Below are positions 51,558-60,507 of a stretch of 64,000 nt of DNA, one piece after another. The notes beneath the pieces were generated by a model. That model saw only the letters and a list, made by a program, of their open reading frames with translations. It was not told where the DNA came from and made no database searches. Both the position numbers and the translations under genes were made by a program. Numbering within the stretch: position 1 is the first letter of the stretch; each line of letters opens with the position of its first letter. The stretch is from contig DASVRA010000035.1 in the NCBI GenBank assembly GCA_036388855.1, positions 124,001-188,000 of the forward strand. Reading direction: 5' to 3'. The DNA is from DASVRA01 sp036388855 (GTDB lineage: Bacteria; Pseudomonadota; Alphaproteobacteria; Caulobacterales; Caulobacteraceae).

Positions 51558-53507
51558 ATGCCCGAAAAGTCGCAGGACAGCGGATCGGCCGAACTCGGGC
51601 CGGCCCAGCACTCCCCCGCCCCCGCCATCGACGCCCACGGCCACCGCGGCCGGGGTTTCCTGGCGCTCGCCCTGGGCTCGGTCGGGGTGGTGTTCGGCGA
51701 CATCGGCACCAGCCCGCTCTACGCCATGCGCGAGGCGCTGCACCACGCGCGCGGCGGCGGGGTGAACGAGCTGGCGGTGCTGGGGGTGGTGTCGCTGGTG
51801 TTCTGGGCGCTGATCCTGGTGGTGACGATCAAGTACGTCGTCTTCCTGATGCGCGCCGATAACGAGGGCGAAGGCGGCACCCTGGTGCTGATGTCGCTGG
51901 CGCAGGGCAGCCTGGCCAAGCGCTCGGGCCTGGTGTTCCTGCTCGGCATCTTCGGGGCGGCGCTGTTCTACGGAGACGGCATCATCACCCCGGCGATGAC
52001 GGTGCTGTCGGCGGTGGAGGGGCTGAAGGACGCGCCGGGGCTGGGGCGGGCGGTGACGCCGCTGGTGGCGCCGATCGCGGGCGTGATCCTGATCGCCCTG
52101 TTCCTGGTGCAGTCGAGGGGCACGGCCAACGTGGCGCGCCTTTTCGGGCCGGTCTGCGCCATTTGGTTCCTGGTGCTGGCGGGCCTGGGCCTGTTCCACA
52201 TTTCCGACGATCCCTCGATCATGCGGGCGCTCAGCCCCCATTACGGCCTGCTGTTCCTGATCGACAACGGACTGCTGGGCTTCATCATCCTGGGCAGCGT
52301 CTTCCTGGCTGTGACCGGGGCGGAGGCGCTCTACGCCGACATGGGCCACTTCGGCAAAGGCCCGATCCGGGCGGCCTGGGCGGCGCTGGTGCTGCCGTGC
52401 CTGACGCTGAACTACCTCGGCCAGGGGGCCATGGTGTTGAGCCGGCCGGAGACCGCCGCCAATCCGTTCTTCGAGATGATCCCGCACGCGGTCTATTGGC
52501 CGGTGTTGCTGCTGGCCACGGCGGCGGCGGTGATCGCCAGCCAGGCGGTGATCACCGGGGCGTTCTCGATCACCCAGCAGGCGGTGCAGTTCGGGCTGCT
52601 GCCGCGGATCAGCATCAAGCGCACCAGCGAGAGCGTGGCCGGGCAGATCTTCGTGCCGGCGATCAACCGGTTCCTGCTGATCGGGGTGCTGGTGCTGCTG
52701 GTGATCTTCCGCAACTCCTCGGGGCTCGCAGCGGCCTACGGCATCGCAGTGACCGGGGCGATGTTCGTCGACACCCTGCTGGCGTTCGTGGTGGTGCGGT
52801 TCCTGTGGAAGCGGCCGCTGTGGCAGGCGCTGCTGGCGGTGGCGGGCTTCGCCGTGATCGACCTGGTGTTCCTGACCTCCAACCTGCTGAAGATCCCCGA
52901 CGGCGCCTGGCTGCCGCTGGTGATGGGGGCGGGGCTGGTGGTGGTGATGTGGACCTGGACCCGGGGGGCCCAGATCCTCACCGACAAGACGCGGCGCGAG
53001 AGCGTGGCGATGGCCGACCTGCTGCAGATGCTCAAGAACCGCCCGCCCCACAGGGTGCCGGGCACGGCGATCTTCCTGACCTCGTCGGCCGAGCTGGCGC
53101 CGGTCGCTTTGATGCACAACCTCAAGCACAACAAGGTGCTCCACGAGAAGAACGTGATCATGACCGTGCGCACCGCCGAGACCCCTCGGGTCGAGGAATG
53201 CGACCGGGTGACGATCGAGAAACTAGCGCCGGATTTCGCGGTGGTGACGGTGAACTACGGCTTCATGGAGAGCCCGAACATTCCCAAGGCGGTCAGCGTC
53301 TGCCGCAAGCAGGGGCTCAAGTTCGACATCATGTCCACGAGCTTCTTCCTGGGCCGGCGCTCGGTGGTGGCCTCGCCGGAGTCGGGGATGCCGTTGTGGC
53401 AGGACAAGCTGTTCATCTTCCTTATGAAAAACGCCGCCAACCCCACCGACTACTTCAAGATCCCGCCCGGGCGGGTGGTGGAACTCGGAACCCAGGTCTC
53501 GGTTTGA
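51558..53507 (+). CDS. kup: Low-affinity potassium uptake protein Kup
   Basis: 649 aa, about 12 TM helices and a C-terminal cytoplasmic domain. GSVGVVFGDIGTSPLYAMRE and FVLLIKYV-type helix KYVVFLMRADNEGEGG, FYGDGIITPAMTVLSAVEGL, and the tail ETPRVEECDRVTIE...GFMESPNIPKA are all Kup signatures. Imports K+ with H+. ATG 51558; the N-terminal 30 residues are variable. A short membrane protein gene follows after six bases. Confidence 0.96.
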   Translation: MPEKSQDSGSAELGPAQHSPAPAIDAHGHRGRGFLALALGSVGVVFGDIGTSPLYAMREALHHARGGGVNELAVLGVVSLVFWALILVVTIKYVVFLMRADNEGEGGTLVLMSLAQGSLAKRSGLVFLLGIFGAALFYGDGIITPAMTVLSAVEGLKDAPGLGRAVTPLVAPIAGVILIALFLVQSRGTANVARLFGPVCAIWFLVLAGLGLFHISDDPSIMRALSPHYGLLFLIDNGLLGFIILGSVFLAVTGAEALYADMGHFGKGPIRAAWAALVLPCLTLNYLGQGAMVLSRPETAANPFFEMIPHAVYWPVLLLATAAAVIASQAVITGAFSITQQAVQFGLLPRISIKRTSESVAGQIFVPAINRFLLIGVLVLLVIFRNSSGLAAAYGIAVTGAMFVDTLLAFVVVRFLWKRPLWQALLAVAGFAVIDLVFLTSNLLKIPDGAWLPLVMGAGLVVVMWTWTRGAQILTDKTRRESVAMADLLQMLKNRPPHRVPGTAIFLTSSAELAPVALMHNLKHNKVLHEKNVIMTVRTAETPRVEECDRVTIEKLAPDFAVVTVNYGFMESPNIPKAVSVCRKQGLKFDIMSTSFFLGRRSVVASPESGMPLWQDKLFIFLMKNAANPTDYFKIPPGRVVELGTQVSV

Positions 53508-53513
53508 CCTTGG

Positions 53514-53879
53514 ATGGAAGCGGCCCTGCAAATCGGCGGCGATCTGCTCTGGGTGATTGCCCTCACAGTCATGGCCAGCGCCTCGCGCACGGGTTTCCGC
53601 ACCATTCCGCAGGGGGTGGGCGTGCCGATGCTGTGGGACGGCAAGCACGTGGTGGCGCTGCGGCTGCCGCGCACGCCGGCGCTGACCCTGCTGCCGGCAG
53701 CGGCCTTCGTGCTGGGGCTGGTGTTCCTGTACATGTCGCACGGGGCCGGGACGGTGGAGTTCCAGGTCATCTGGTTCGGCATCAAGGCGACCTTGGCTCC
53801 GCTGATCGCGCTGCTGCACCTGAGCCACGTTAAGCGCGCGATCCAGACGCTCGGCGCCGAGAAGCGGCTGATCCCCTGA
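53514..53879 (+). CDS. Small membrane protein, unknown function
   Basis: 121 aa with three hydrophobic segments (LLWVIALTVMASAS, LTLLPAAAFVLGLVFLYM, IKATLAPLIALLHLSHV) and a soluble loop with VPMLWDGKHVVALRLPR. I recognise no family. Its ATG lies seven bases past the kup stop, so it is probably cotranscribed with kup. Confidence 0.65.
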   Translation: MEAALQIGGDLLWVIALTVMASASRTGFRTIPQGVGVPMLWDGKHVVALRLPRTPALTLLPAAAFVLGLVFLYMSHGAGTVEFQVIWFGIKATLAPLIALLHLSHVKRAIQTLGAEKRLIP

Positions 53880-53964
53880 ACCACGTTACCGAAGCTTAAG
53901 CTGCGCGGGCGCGCGGGCTGGGGCATGCTCTCTGGACGGAGGGGCTTGCCGAGGAGACGCCCGA

Positions 53965-54603
53965 ATGAACCGACCGTCGAAAATCGCCATCGCCGCGGCC
54001 GTCCTGGGCCTGAGCGGCGCCACCGCCGCCTGGGCCTGCAAGGACGGCATGCACCCGCCCGCCCCGCCTAGGCCGCCCCGCCCGCCGATGGCCGCGCCGC
54101 TGCCGCCCACGCCCCCTGCCCCGCCGCCGGCGCCGGACTTCGTTCCCGAACCGCCGCTGCCGCCCGAACCCCCCGCTCCGCCCGCCCCGCCGCGCCTGTC
54201 CTATCGCGCCGACAGCGCCGAGTTGGCGCGCGCCAAGGCCGAGCTGCAGCGGGCGACGGCCGAGCTGACCCGCGCCATCGAAGCGCAGACCGCCGCCCTC
54301 CGCTCGGAGAACCTGGTCGACCACGCCGCCATCGCACGCACGGTGGCCCAAGCCACGGCGGAGGCCCGCGCGCAGGTGCGGCAAGTGCACATCAACCGTG
54401 CGGAACTCGACGCGATCCGCGTCTCGGCCCGGGCGCAGGCGGAGACCGGACGGCGCGCGGCGGAAGAGGCCCGCCGCAGCGTGGAGGCCATGCGCCCGCA
54501 GATCGAGGCGGTGCGGCGCGAGGCCGAGCGGCTGCGCACCATGTGCGAGGACGAGCCCGACGCCTGCGAAGACGTCGACATCGTGATCGGCGGCGACGAC
54601 TGA
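53965..54603 (+). CDS. Secreted Pro-rich, coiled-coil protein, unknown function
   Basis: 212 aa. Signal peptide (about 1-24, ending TAAWA-C; Cys at +1 could make it a lipoprotein but lipobox is poor). Residues about 30-75 are almost all Pro and Ala (PPRPPRPPMAAPLPP). From 80 to 195 lies an Ala/Glu/Arg heptad-type helix (ELARAKAELQRATAELTRAI). The end has CEDEPDACEDVD and an acidic tail. GGAG precedes ATG 53965. Perhaps an envelope-spanning rod; no homologue recognised. Confidence 0.7.
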   Translation: MNRPSKIAIAAAVLGLSGATAAWACKDGMHPPAPPRPPRPPMAAPLPPTPPAPPPAPDFVPEPPLPPEPPAPPAPPRLSYRADSAELARAKAELQRATAELTRAIEAQTAALRSENLVDHAAIARTVAQATAEARAQVRQVHINRAELDAIRVSARAQAETGRRAAEEARRSVEAMRPQIEAVRREAERLRTMCEDEPDACEDVDIVIGGDD

Positions 54604-54615
54604 GGACCTGAACGA

Positions 54616-54649
54616 GCCGCCGGGGCGCATTGGCCGTTTCCCCGGCGGC
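54616..54649 (+). terminator. GC-rich hairpin after the Pro-rich gene
   Basis: gccgccgggg (54616-54625) pairs perfectly with ccccggcggc (54640-54649), 14-base loop, 12 bases after the stop. No T-run follows, so termination is uncertain. A second hairpin (ccggcc 54671-54676 with ggccgg 54685-54690) lies just before the sucD start. Confidence 0.3.
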
Positions 54650-54704
54650 GCTGCTGCGCTATCGACCGCGCCGGCCGCTTGCCCGGCCGGTCAGCAGCGG
54701 TTCC

Positions 54705-55592
54705 ATGTCCATCCTCGTCAGCCAAGACACCAAGGTCATCTGCCAGGGCTTCACCGGCTCGCAGGGGACGTTCCACTCCGAGCAGGCGATCGCCTACGGC
54801 ACGCGCATGGTCGGCGGCACCTCGCCCGGCAAGGGCGGGCAGACGCACCTGGGCCTGCCGGTGTTTGACACCGTCTGCGAGGCGGTGGCGGAGACGCGGG
54901 CCGCCGCCAGCGTGATCTATGTGCCGCCGCCGTTCGCGGCCGACGCGATCCTGGAGTCGATCGACGCCTGCGTGCCGTTGATCGTCTGCATCACCGAGGG
55001 CATCCCGGTGATGGACATGGTCAAGGTGAAGCGGGCGCTCTCGGGTTCGAAGTCGCGGCTGATCGGGCCGAACTGCCCGGGGGTGCTGACGCCTGGCGAG
55101 TGCAAGATCGGCATCATGCCAGGCAACATCTTCCGCAAGGGCTCGGTGGGCGTGGTGTCGCGCTCGGGCACGCTGACCTACGAGGCGGTGTTCCAGACCA
55201 GCCAGGCGGGGCTCGGCCAGACCACCGCGGTCGGCATCGGCGGCGATCCGGTCAAGGGCACCGAATTCATCGACATCCTGGAGATGTTCCTGGCCGACCC
55301 CGCGACCCAGTCGATCATCATGATCGGCGAGATCGGCGGCTCGGCCGAGGAGGACGCGGCGCAGTTCATCGCCGACGAAGCGAAGCGTGGGCGCAAGAAA
55401 CCGACCGTGGGGTTCATCGCCGGGCGCACGGCGCCTCCTGGGCGGCGGATGGGCCACGCGGGCGCGATCATCTCCGGCGGCAAGGGCGGCGCGGAGGACA
55501 AGATTTCCGCGATGGAGGGAGCGGGGATCAAGGTTTCGCCTTCGCCAGCGGGGTTAGGGCCAACCCTGCTGGAGGCGCTAAAAGGTTGCTAG
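54705..55592 (+). CDS. sucD: Succinyl-CoA synthetase alpha subunit
   Basis: 295 aa. MSILVSQDTKVICQGFTGSQ start, CoA-binding YGTRMVGGTSPGKGG, RLIGPNCPGVLTPGECKIG, and the phosphohistidine loop AGRTAPPGRRMGHAGAII. ATG 54705 is the family start; the frame open to 54630 is unlike SucD. sucC, normally directly upstream, is absent here. The last residues (LKGC) end at a junction with AT-rich DNA. Confidence 0.95.
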   Translation: MSILVSQDTKVICQGFTGSQGTFHSEQAIAYGTRMVGGTSPGKGGQTHLGLPVFDTVCEAVAETRAAASVIYVPPPFAADAILESIDACVPLIVCITEGIPVMDMVKVKRALSGSKSRLIGPNCPGVLTPGECKIGIMPGNIFRKGSVGVVSRSGTLTYEAVFQTSQAGLGQTTAVGIGGDPVKGTEFIDILEMFLADPATQSIIMIGEIGGSAEEDAAQFIADEAKRGRKKPTVGFIAGRTAPPGRRMGHAGAIISGGKGGAEDKISAMEGAGIKVSPSPAGLGPTLLEALKGC

Positions 55593-55622
55593 TTAGGTGT
55601 TTGATGATGTCGGCGATGGCTA

Positions 55623-56300
55623 ATGAATGTAAAGTCTAAATATATGCTACGCTCAATATACCTCAAGCTGGCGACGCTGATCGTTGCCAGTGTTTTGGGG
55701 CTGCGCCTTAGCCAGGCGCAGCAGAAACCTCCAATTTTTGTTCCGGCCCCGTCCATTAAGCCTGCTAATAGTCAATTAGCGGCGATAAATCATGCCAAAC
55801 TTTTTAAATCAATGTGCATTGACACTGACGCCAGTCCGGCACGCGCATACGATGCATTTTTTAAAGCTGGATTTATAGACGCGCCTCCTGCCATGACCGC
55901 CAAATTCGGACTGCCAAGTGGCCTAACAAAAGACACCAAAGCAACTTATAAAACTGTAGGCGATCAGATGCTTGTAGCTTTGGTATCCAGAACAAAAATA
56001 AGCCCGACCGTTCAAGACGTAGAATCTATCCATTGTATTTTGATGCTTGGCGGACGAATTAGCACTAGCCCTAATGTTATAGCTGAGCAACTTAATCTAG
56101 AGGCGCCTCCTATAGCTGCAGGTGAATTTAGGGTCAGTTTTAGCAATAAAGGAGGCGGCAGAAAGGTAATAGTGCCAGGTACGTCTGAATTTCTTCTAGC
56201 CATTAAAAATGGTCAATTTCGAAGCATCTCTTATACGAACAAAACTCTGCCAACATTTTCATTTATGAAAACAATAAACCTAAAGTCTTCAGAACGTTAG
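55623..56300 (+). CDS. AT-rich orphan gene, secreted protein of unknown function
   Basis: 225 aa. Signal-peptide-like start (YLKLATLIVASVLGLRLSQA-Q), then a mixed soluble domain with two Cys (MCIDTD, IHCILML) and a lysine-rich end. Codons such as AAA, ATA and TTT are common, and the GC content falls to roughly the low 40s in %, against about 70 % in the flanks. It splits sucD from sucA. Start may be ATG 55623 or 55644; neither has a good SD. No family recognised. Very likely acquired horizontally. Confidence 0.6.
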   Translation: MNVKSKYMLRSIYLKLATLIVASVLGLRLSQAQQKPPIFVPAPSIKPANSQLAAINHAKLFKSMCIDTDASPARAYDAFFKAGFIDAPPAMTAKFGLPSGLTKDTKATYKTVGDQMLVALVSRTKISPTVQDVESIHCILMLGGRISTSPNVIAEQLNLEAPPIAAGEFRVSFSNKGGGRKVIVPGTSEFLLAIKNGQFRSISYTNKTLPTFSFMKTINLKSSER

Positions 56301-56508
56301 GCTTGTTCCATGTCTTGGAGCGAGTGCCCGAGTTCATCTGCAATGCAGTGGTCATTCAAAGCGCATGGCGGTCCTTTTCACACCAACGGGGATTCAGCCT
56401 CAGGCGTCGCGTCACGTGAAATATGAGCCTGCACACTAACCTCCCCATGGCGATTAACTGGGTCTATAGGCATCATGCGGCATCGGTGCGGCCGCAAAGG
56501 TATGTGAG

Positions 56509-59460
56509 ATGGCGGACGACTCCGGGCGCATAAACCAGGTCCTGTCGGAGACCTCGTTCCTCTATGGGGCGAACGCGGGCTTTGTGGAGGAACTCTACGC
56601 CCGCTGGGCGTCCGATCCCGGCGCGGTCGAGCCGTCGTGGCAGGCATTCTTTTCCGGGTTGCGCGACCGGCCGGATGAGGCGCGGCGCGCGACGGAAGAG
56701 CCGGCCTGGGCGCCGAAGGGCGCGCTGATCAAGACCGATGAACTGGCCGGCGCGCTGGGCATCCTGCCGGCGCTGGAGGTCAAGATCGCCAAGGCCTTCG
56801 AAGCGCGCGCCGAAGGGCCGGCGGTTTCGCCCGAGACGGTGCGGGCGGCCACGCTCGACTCCATCCGTGCGCTGTATCTGATCCGCGCTTACCGGATGCG
56901 CGGTCACTTGGCGGCGAACCTCGACCCGCTCGGGCTGTCGGAAAAGGCCGACACCTCCGAACTCGACCCGGCCCACTACGGCTTCGCCGAGGCCGATCTC
57001 GATCGGCCGATCTTCCTCGACTACGTGCTGGGGCTGGAGAGCGCGACGCTGCGCGAGATCGTCGCCATCCTGAGGCGCACCTACTGCGGCAACCTCGGGG
57101 TGCAGTACATGCACATCTCCGATCCGGCGCAGAAGGCGTGGCTGCAGGAGCGGATCGAGGGGCGGGACAAGGAGATCAGCTTCACGCCCGAGGGCAAGGT
57201 CAGCATCCTGAAGAAGCTGATCGAGGCGGAGACCTTCGAGCGGTTCCTGCACCGGCGCTTCCCCGGCACCAAGCGGTTCGGGCTCGATGGCGGCGAGGCG
57301 CTGGTGCCGGCGATGGAGCAGATCATCAAGGTCGGCGGCCAGCTCGGCGTCGGCGAGATCGTGCTGGGCATGCCGCACCGGGGGCGGCTCAACATGCTCG
57401 CCGCGGTGATGGGCAAGCCCTACCATGTGATCTTCCACGAGTTTCAGGGCGGCTCGTCCATGCCCTCGGACATCGAGGGCTCCGGCGACGTCAAATATCA
57501 CCTCGGCGCCTCGTCGGACCGCGAGTTCGACGGCAACACGGTGCACCTGTCGCTGACCGCCAACCCCAGCCACCTGGAGATCGTCAACCCGGTGGTGATC
57601 GGCAAGGCGCGGGCCAAGCAGGCCTTCATGATCCGCGAGCACGACCGCGAGGACCGGGCGCACGTGATGCCGGTGCTGATGCACGGCGACGCGGCGTTCG
57701 CCGGCCAGGGCGTGGTGGCGGAATGCTTCGAACTGTCGGGGCTGAACGGCTACCGGGTCGGCGGAACGATGCACTTCATCGTCAACAATCAGATCGGCTT
57801 CACCACCTCGCCGCGGTTCTCGCGCTCCAGCCCCTATCCGTCGGACGTGGCGCTGATGGTCGAGGCGCCGATCTTCCACGCCAACGGGGACGACCCAGAG
57901 GCGGTGACCTACGCCGCGCGGGTGGCCACCGAGTTCCGCCAGAAGTTCGGCAAGGACGTGGTGGTGGACATGTTCTGCTACCGCCGCTTCGGCCACAACG
58001 AGGGTGACGACCCGACCTTCACCCAGCCCTTGATGTACCAGAAGATCAAGGCGCAGCCGTCCACGCGGGAGATCTACACCAAGCGGCTGACGGACGAGGG
58101 GCTGGTCACCGCCGAGCAGGTGGACGGCTGGATCAGGGAGTTCGAGGCGTTCCTCGACAAGGAGTTCGAGGGCGGCAAGAGCTACAAGGCGAACAAGGCC
58201 GACTGGCTCGACGGCAAGTGGGCGCACCTGAACACACCTGGCGAGGAATGGGCGGTCGGCGATACCGGCGTGCCGCTCCAGCGCCTGACCGACATCGGAC
58301 TTAAGCTGACCTCGATCCCGGAGGAGGTGAACGCGCACAAGACCCTGCGGCGGGTGATCGAGAACCGGCGCGAGGCGATCACCTCCGGCGCCAACATCGA
58401 CTGGGCCACCGCCGAACACCTGGCGCTGGGCTCGCTGCTCGACGAGGGGATCACCGTCCGCTTCACCGGCCAAGACAGCGTGCGCGGCACCTTCAGCCAG
58501 CGCCACGCCAGCATCATCGACCAGACCACCGAGGCCCCCTACACGCCGCTGAACAACATCCGCCCCGGCCAGGCGCGGCTGGAGATCATCGACTCGGCCC
58601 TGTCGGAGGAGGCGGTGCTGGGTTTCGAGTACGGCTACTCGCTCTCGGACCCGACCACCCTAGTGATCTGGGAGGCGCAGTTCGGCGATTTTGTGAACGG
58701 CGCCCAGGTGGTGATCGACCAGTTCATCGTCTCGGGCGAGCGCAAGTGGCTGCGGATGAGCGGGCTCACCTTGCTTCTGCCGCACGGCTACGAGGGCCAG
58801 GGACCGGAGCACTCCTCCGCCCGGCTCGAGCGCTTCCTGCAGATGTGCGCCGAGGACAACATCCAGGTGGCCAACTGCACCACCCCGGCCAACTACTTCC
58901 ACATCCTGCGCCGCCAGATGCACCGGCCGTTCCGCAAGCCGCTGGTGCTGATGACGCCCAAGAGCCTGCTGCGCCACAAGCGCGCCGTGTCGAACATGAG
59001 CGACCTGGCCGAGGGCTCGTCGTTCCAGCGCATCTTCATCGACGGGGCGGAGGCCGGGTGCGACGTGGGCATCAAGCTGAAGCCGGATGCGGAGATTACC
59101 CGCGTGATCCTGTGCACCGGCAAGGTCTACTTCGACCTGGTGGACGCCCGCGAGCAAGCAGGACGGGACGACGTCTACCTGCTGCGCGTGGAGCAGCTCT
59201 ACCCCTGGCCGATGCAGGCGCTGAGGAAGGAGCTGTCGCGCTTCCCGAACGCGGAGCTGGTCTGGTGCCAGGAGGAGCCGAAGAACATGGGCGCCTGGCA
59301 GTTCGCCGACCCCTGGATCGAACTGACCCTGGAGCGCACGCCGCTCGGCGCCAAGCGCGCCCGCTACGTCGGCCGCCCGGCCTCCGCCTCCACCGCGGCG
59401 GGGATCATGAGCCGGCACCTGAAGGAGCTGGAGAGGTTCCTGGGGGAAGCCTTCGCCTAG
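56509..59460 (+). CDS. sucA: 2-oxoglutarate dehydrogenase E1
   Basis: 983 aa thiamine-diphosphate enzyme. N-terminal INQVLSETSFLYGANAGFVEELY and RAYRMRGHLAANLDPLG, active-site GMPHRGRLNMLAAVMGKPYH, TPP region FHANGDDPEAVTY and RRFGHNEGDDPTFTQPLMY, C-terminal QLYPWPMQAL and WCQEEPKNMGAW. Works with SucB and an E3 in the TCA cycle. Repeat pair D begins 11 bases after its stop, where sucB would normally follow. Confidence 0.96.
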   Translation: MADDSGRINQVLSETSFLYGANAGFVEELYARWASDPGAVEPSWQAFFSGLRDRPDEARRATEEPAWAPKGALIKTDELAGALGILPALEVKIAKAFEARAEGPAVSPETVRAATLDSIRALYLIRAYRMRGHLAANLDPLGLSEKADTSELDPAHYGFAEADLDRPIFLDYVLGLESATLREIVAILRRTYCGNLGVQYMHISDPAQKAWLQERIEGRDKEISFTPEGKVSILKKLIEAETFERFLHRRFPGTKRFGLDGGEALVPAMEQIIKVGGQLGVGEIVLGMPHRGRLNMLAAVMGKPYHVIFHEFQGGSSMPSDIEGSGDVKYHLGASSDREFDGNTVHLSLTANPSHLEIVNPVVIGKARAKQAFMIREHDREDRAHVMPVLMHGDAAFAGQGVVAECFELSGLNGYRVGGTMHFIVNNQIGFTTSPRFSRSSPYPSDVALMVEAPIFHANGDDPEAVTYAARVATEFRQKFGKDVVVDMFCYRRFGHNEGDDPTFTQPLMYQKIKAQPSTREIYTKRLTDEGLVTAEQVDGWIREFEAFLDKEFEGGKSYKANKADWLDGKWAHLNTPGEEWAVGDTGVPLQRLTDIGLKLTSIPEEVNAHKTLRRVIENRREAITSGANIDWATAEHLALGSLLDEGITVRFTGQDSVRGTFSQRHASIIDQTTEAPYTPLNNIRPGQARLEIIDSALSEEAVLGFEYGYSLSDPTTLVIWEAQFGDFVNGAQVVIDQFIVSGERKWLRMSGLTLLLPHGYEGQGPEHSSARLERFLQMCAEDNIQVANCTTPANYFHILRRQMHRPFRKPLVLMTPKSLLRHKRAVSNMSDLAEGSSFQRIFIDGAEAGCDVGIKLKPDAEITRVILCTGKVYFDLVDAREQAGRDDVYLLRVEQLYPWPMQALRKELSRFPNAELVWCQEEPKNMGAWQFADPWIELTLERTPLGAKRARYVGRPASASTAAGIMSRHLKELERFLGEAFA

Positions 59461-59470
59461 GCGCTTTATC

Positions 59471-59567
59471 TACCGCTCATCCACGCGAAAGCGGGACCTA
59501 ACTCTTCTTCGCCGCTCTACGGAATAAAAAGAAAGCCCCGGTTCCCGCTTTCGCGGGAATGAGCGGA
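59471..59567. repeat. Repeat pair D downstream of sucA
   Basis: D1 at 59471-59498 (plus orientation) and D2 at 59532-59567 (minus orientation) face each other, about 97 bp in all, the same arrangement and size as pair C. Hairpin cores read cgcgaaagcggg and cccgctttcgcggg. It lies between sucA and thiE. Confidence 0.8.
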
Positions 59568-59583
59568 TCAATACGGAGGCTCG

Positions 59584-60234
59584 GTGACCCCTCCCTGCCG
59601 CCTCTACCTGATCACGCCGCCGCGGATCACCGACCCGGCCGCCTTCGCCACCACGCTTGAAGCGACCCTCTCCGGCGGCGATGTCGCCGCCCTGCAAATC
59701 CGCCTGAAGGATGCCTCCGACGGCCACATCGTCCAAGCCGTGCGCACCCTCACCCCCATCGCTCACGCCCGCCAAGTCGCGGTGATCCTCAACGACCGCC
59801 CCGACCTCGCCGCAAGCCTCGGCTGCGACGGCGTCCACATCGGCCAGGACGACGCTCCTTACGCCGCCGCCCGCCGCCTCGTGGGCCCCCACCGCATGGT
59901 CGGCGTCACCTGCCACGACAGCCGCGACCTCGCCTACGACGCCGCCGAGGCCGGCGCCGACTACGTAGCCTTCGGCGCCTTCTTCCCCACCGAGACCAAG
60001 CAGCCCAAGACCACCGCCGACCCCGAACTGCTCACTATCTGGCAGGAGACCATGCAGACCCCCTGCGTCGCCATCGGCGGCGTCACTGTCGACAACGCCC
60101 GCGCGCTAGCCGCCGCCGGCGCTGACTTCCTCGCCGTCTGCAACGGCGTCTGGCGCCACCCGCAAGGCCCCGCCGCCGCCGTCGCCCAACTGAACGCCGA
60201 GATGGAAAAAGGCGCCGCCGACCGCACGGCCTAG
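59584..60234 (+). CDS. thiE: Thiamine phosphate synthase
   Basis: 216 aa TIM barrel joining HMP-PP and thiazole phosphate. RLYLITPPRI, diphosphate-binding QIRLKDAS, NDRPDLAASLGCDGVHIGQ, FGAFFPTETK and VAIGGVTVDNA match ThiE. GTG start 59584 with GGAGG seven bases upstream, right after repeat pair D. No TPP riboswitch is visible in front of it. Confidence 0.92.
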   Translation: MTPPCRLYLITPPRITDPAAFATTLEATLSGGDVAALQIRLKDASDGHIVQAVRTLTPIAHARQVAVILNDRPDLAASLGCDGVHIGQDDAPYAAARRLVGPHRMVGVTCHDSRDLAYDAAEAGADYVAFGAFFPTETKQPKTTADPELLTIWQETMQTPCVAIGGVTVDNARALAAAGADFLAVCNGVWRHPQGPAAAVAQLNAEMEKGAADRTA

Positions 60235-60291
60235 CTGGAACGCTCGCGCGCCCGCGCCCGTTGGCTCCCCGACACTCAAGAGGAGCGCCGC

Positions 60292-60507
60292 ATGGCCCAG
60301 AACCCGAAAGACCACGCCGACGCCTATGGCCTGAGTCAGAACGTCGCCGCCGACTTCGAGGAAGAGGAAGGCGCCCCCACCGGCGCCCAAACCGGCCAGA
60401 CCCGCACCCGCGTCCCCGAGCACGCCGACCGCCAAGGGCACGGCCCCAAGACCCAGCAGCACGCCCGCGAAGTCGCCAGAGGCGAACGCCCGGGCGGCAC
60501 GCACTGA
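60292..60507 (+). CDS. Small hydrophilic disordered protein
   Basis: 71 aa, rich in Gln, Glu, Gly, His and Arg (FEEEEGAPTGAQTGQTRTRV, REVARGERPGGTH), no hydrophobic segment. Well-placed GAGGAGCG precedes ATG 60292, which supports a real gene. It resembles small stress-type hydrophilic proteins in composition only. Function unknown. Confidence 0.6.
   Translation: MAQNPKDHADAYGLSQNVAADFEEEEGAPTGAQTGQTRTRVPEHADRQGHGPKTQQHAREVARGERPGGTH

Noticed and set aside
54630..54704. N-terminal extension of sucD to an earlier start
   Set aside because: The extra residues are unlike SucD, and hairpins occupy the stretch; MSILVSQDTK at 54705 is the family start.
59461..59583. TPP riboswitch before thiE
   Set aside because: The gap is filled by repeat pair D and lacks the conserved thi-box CUGAGA and related cores.
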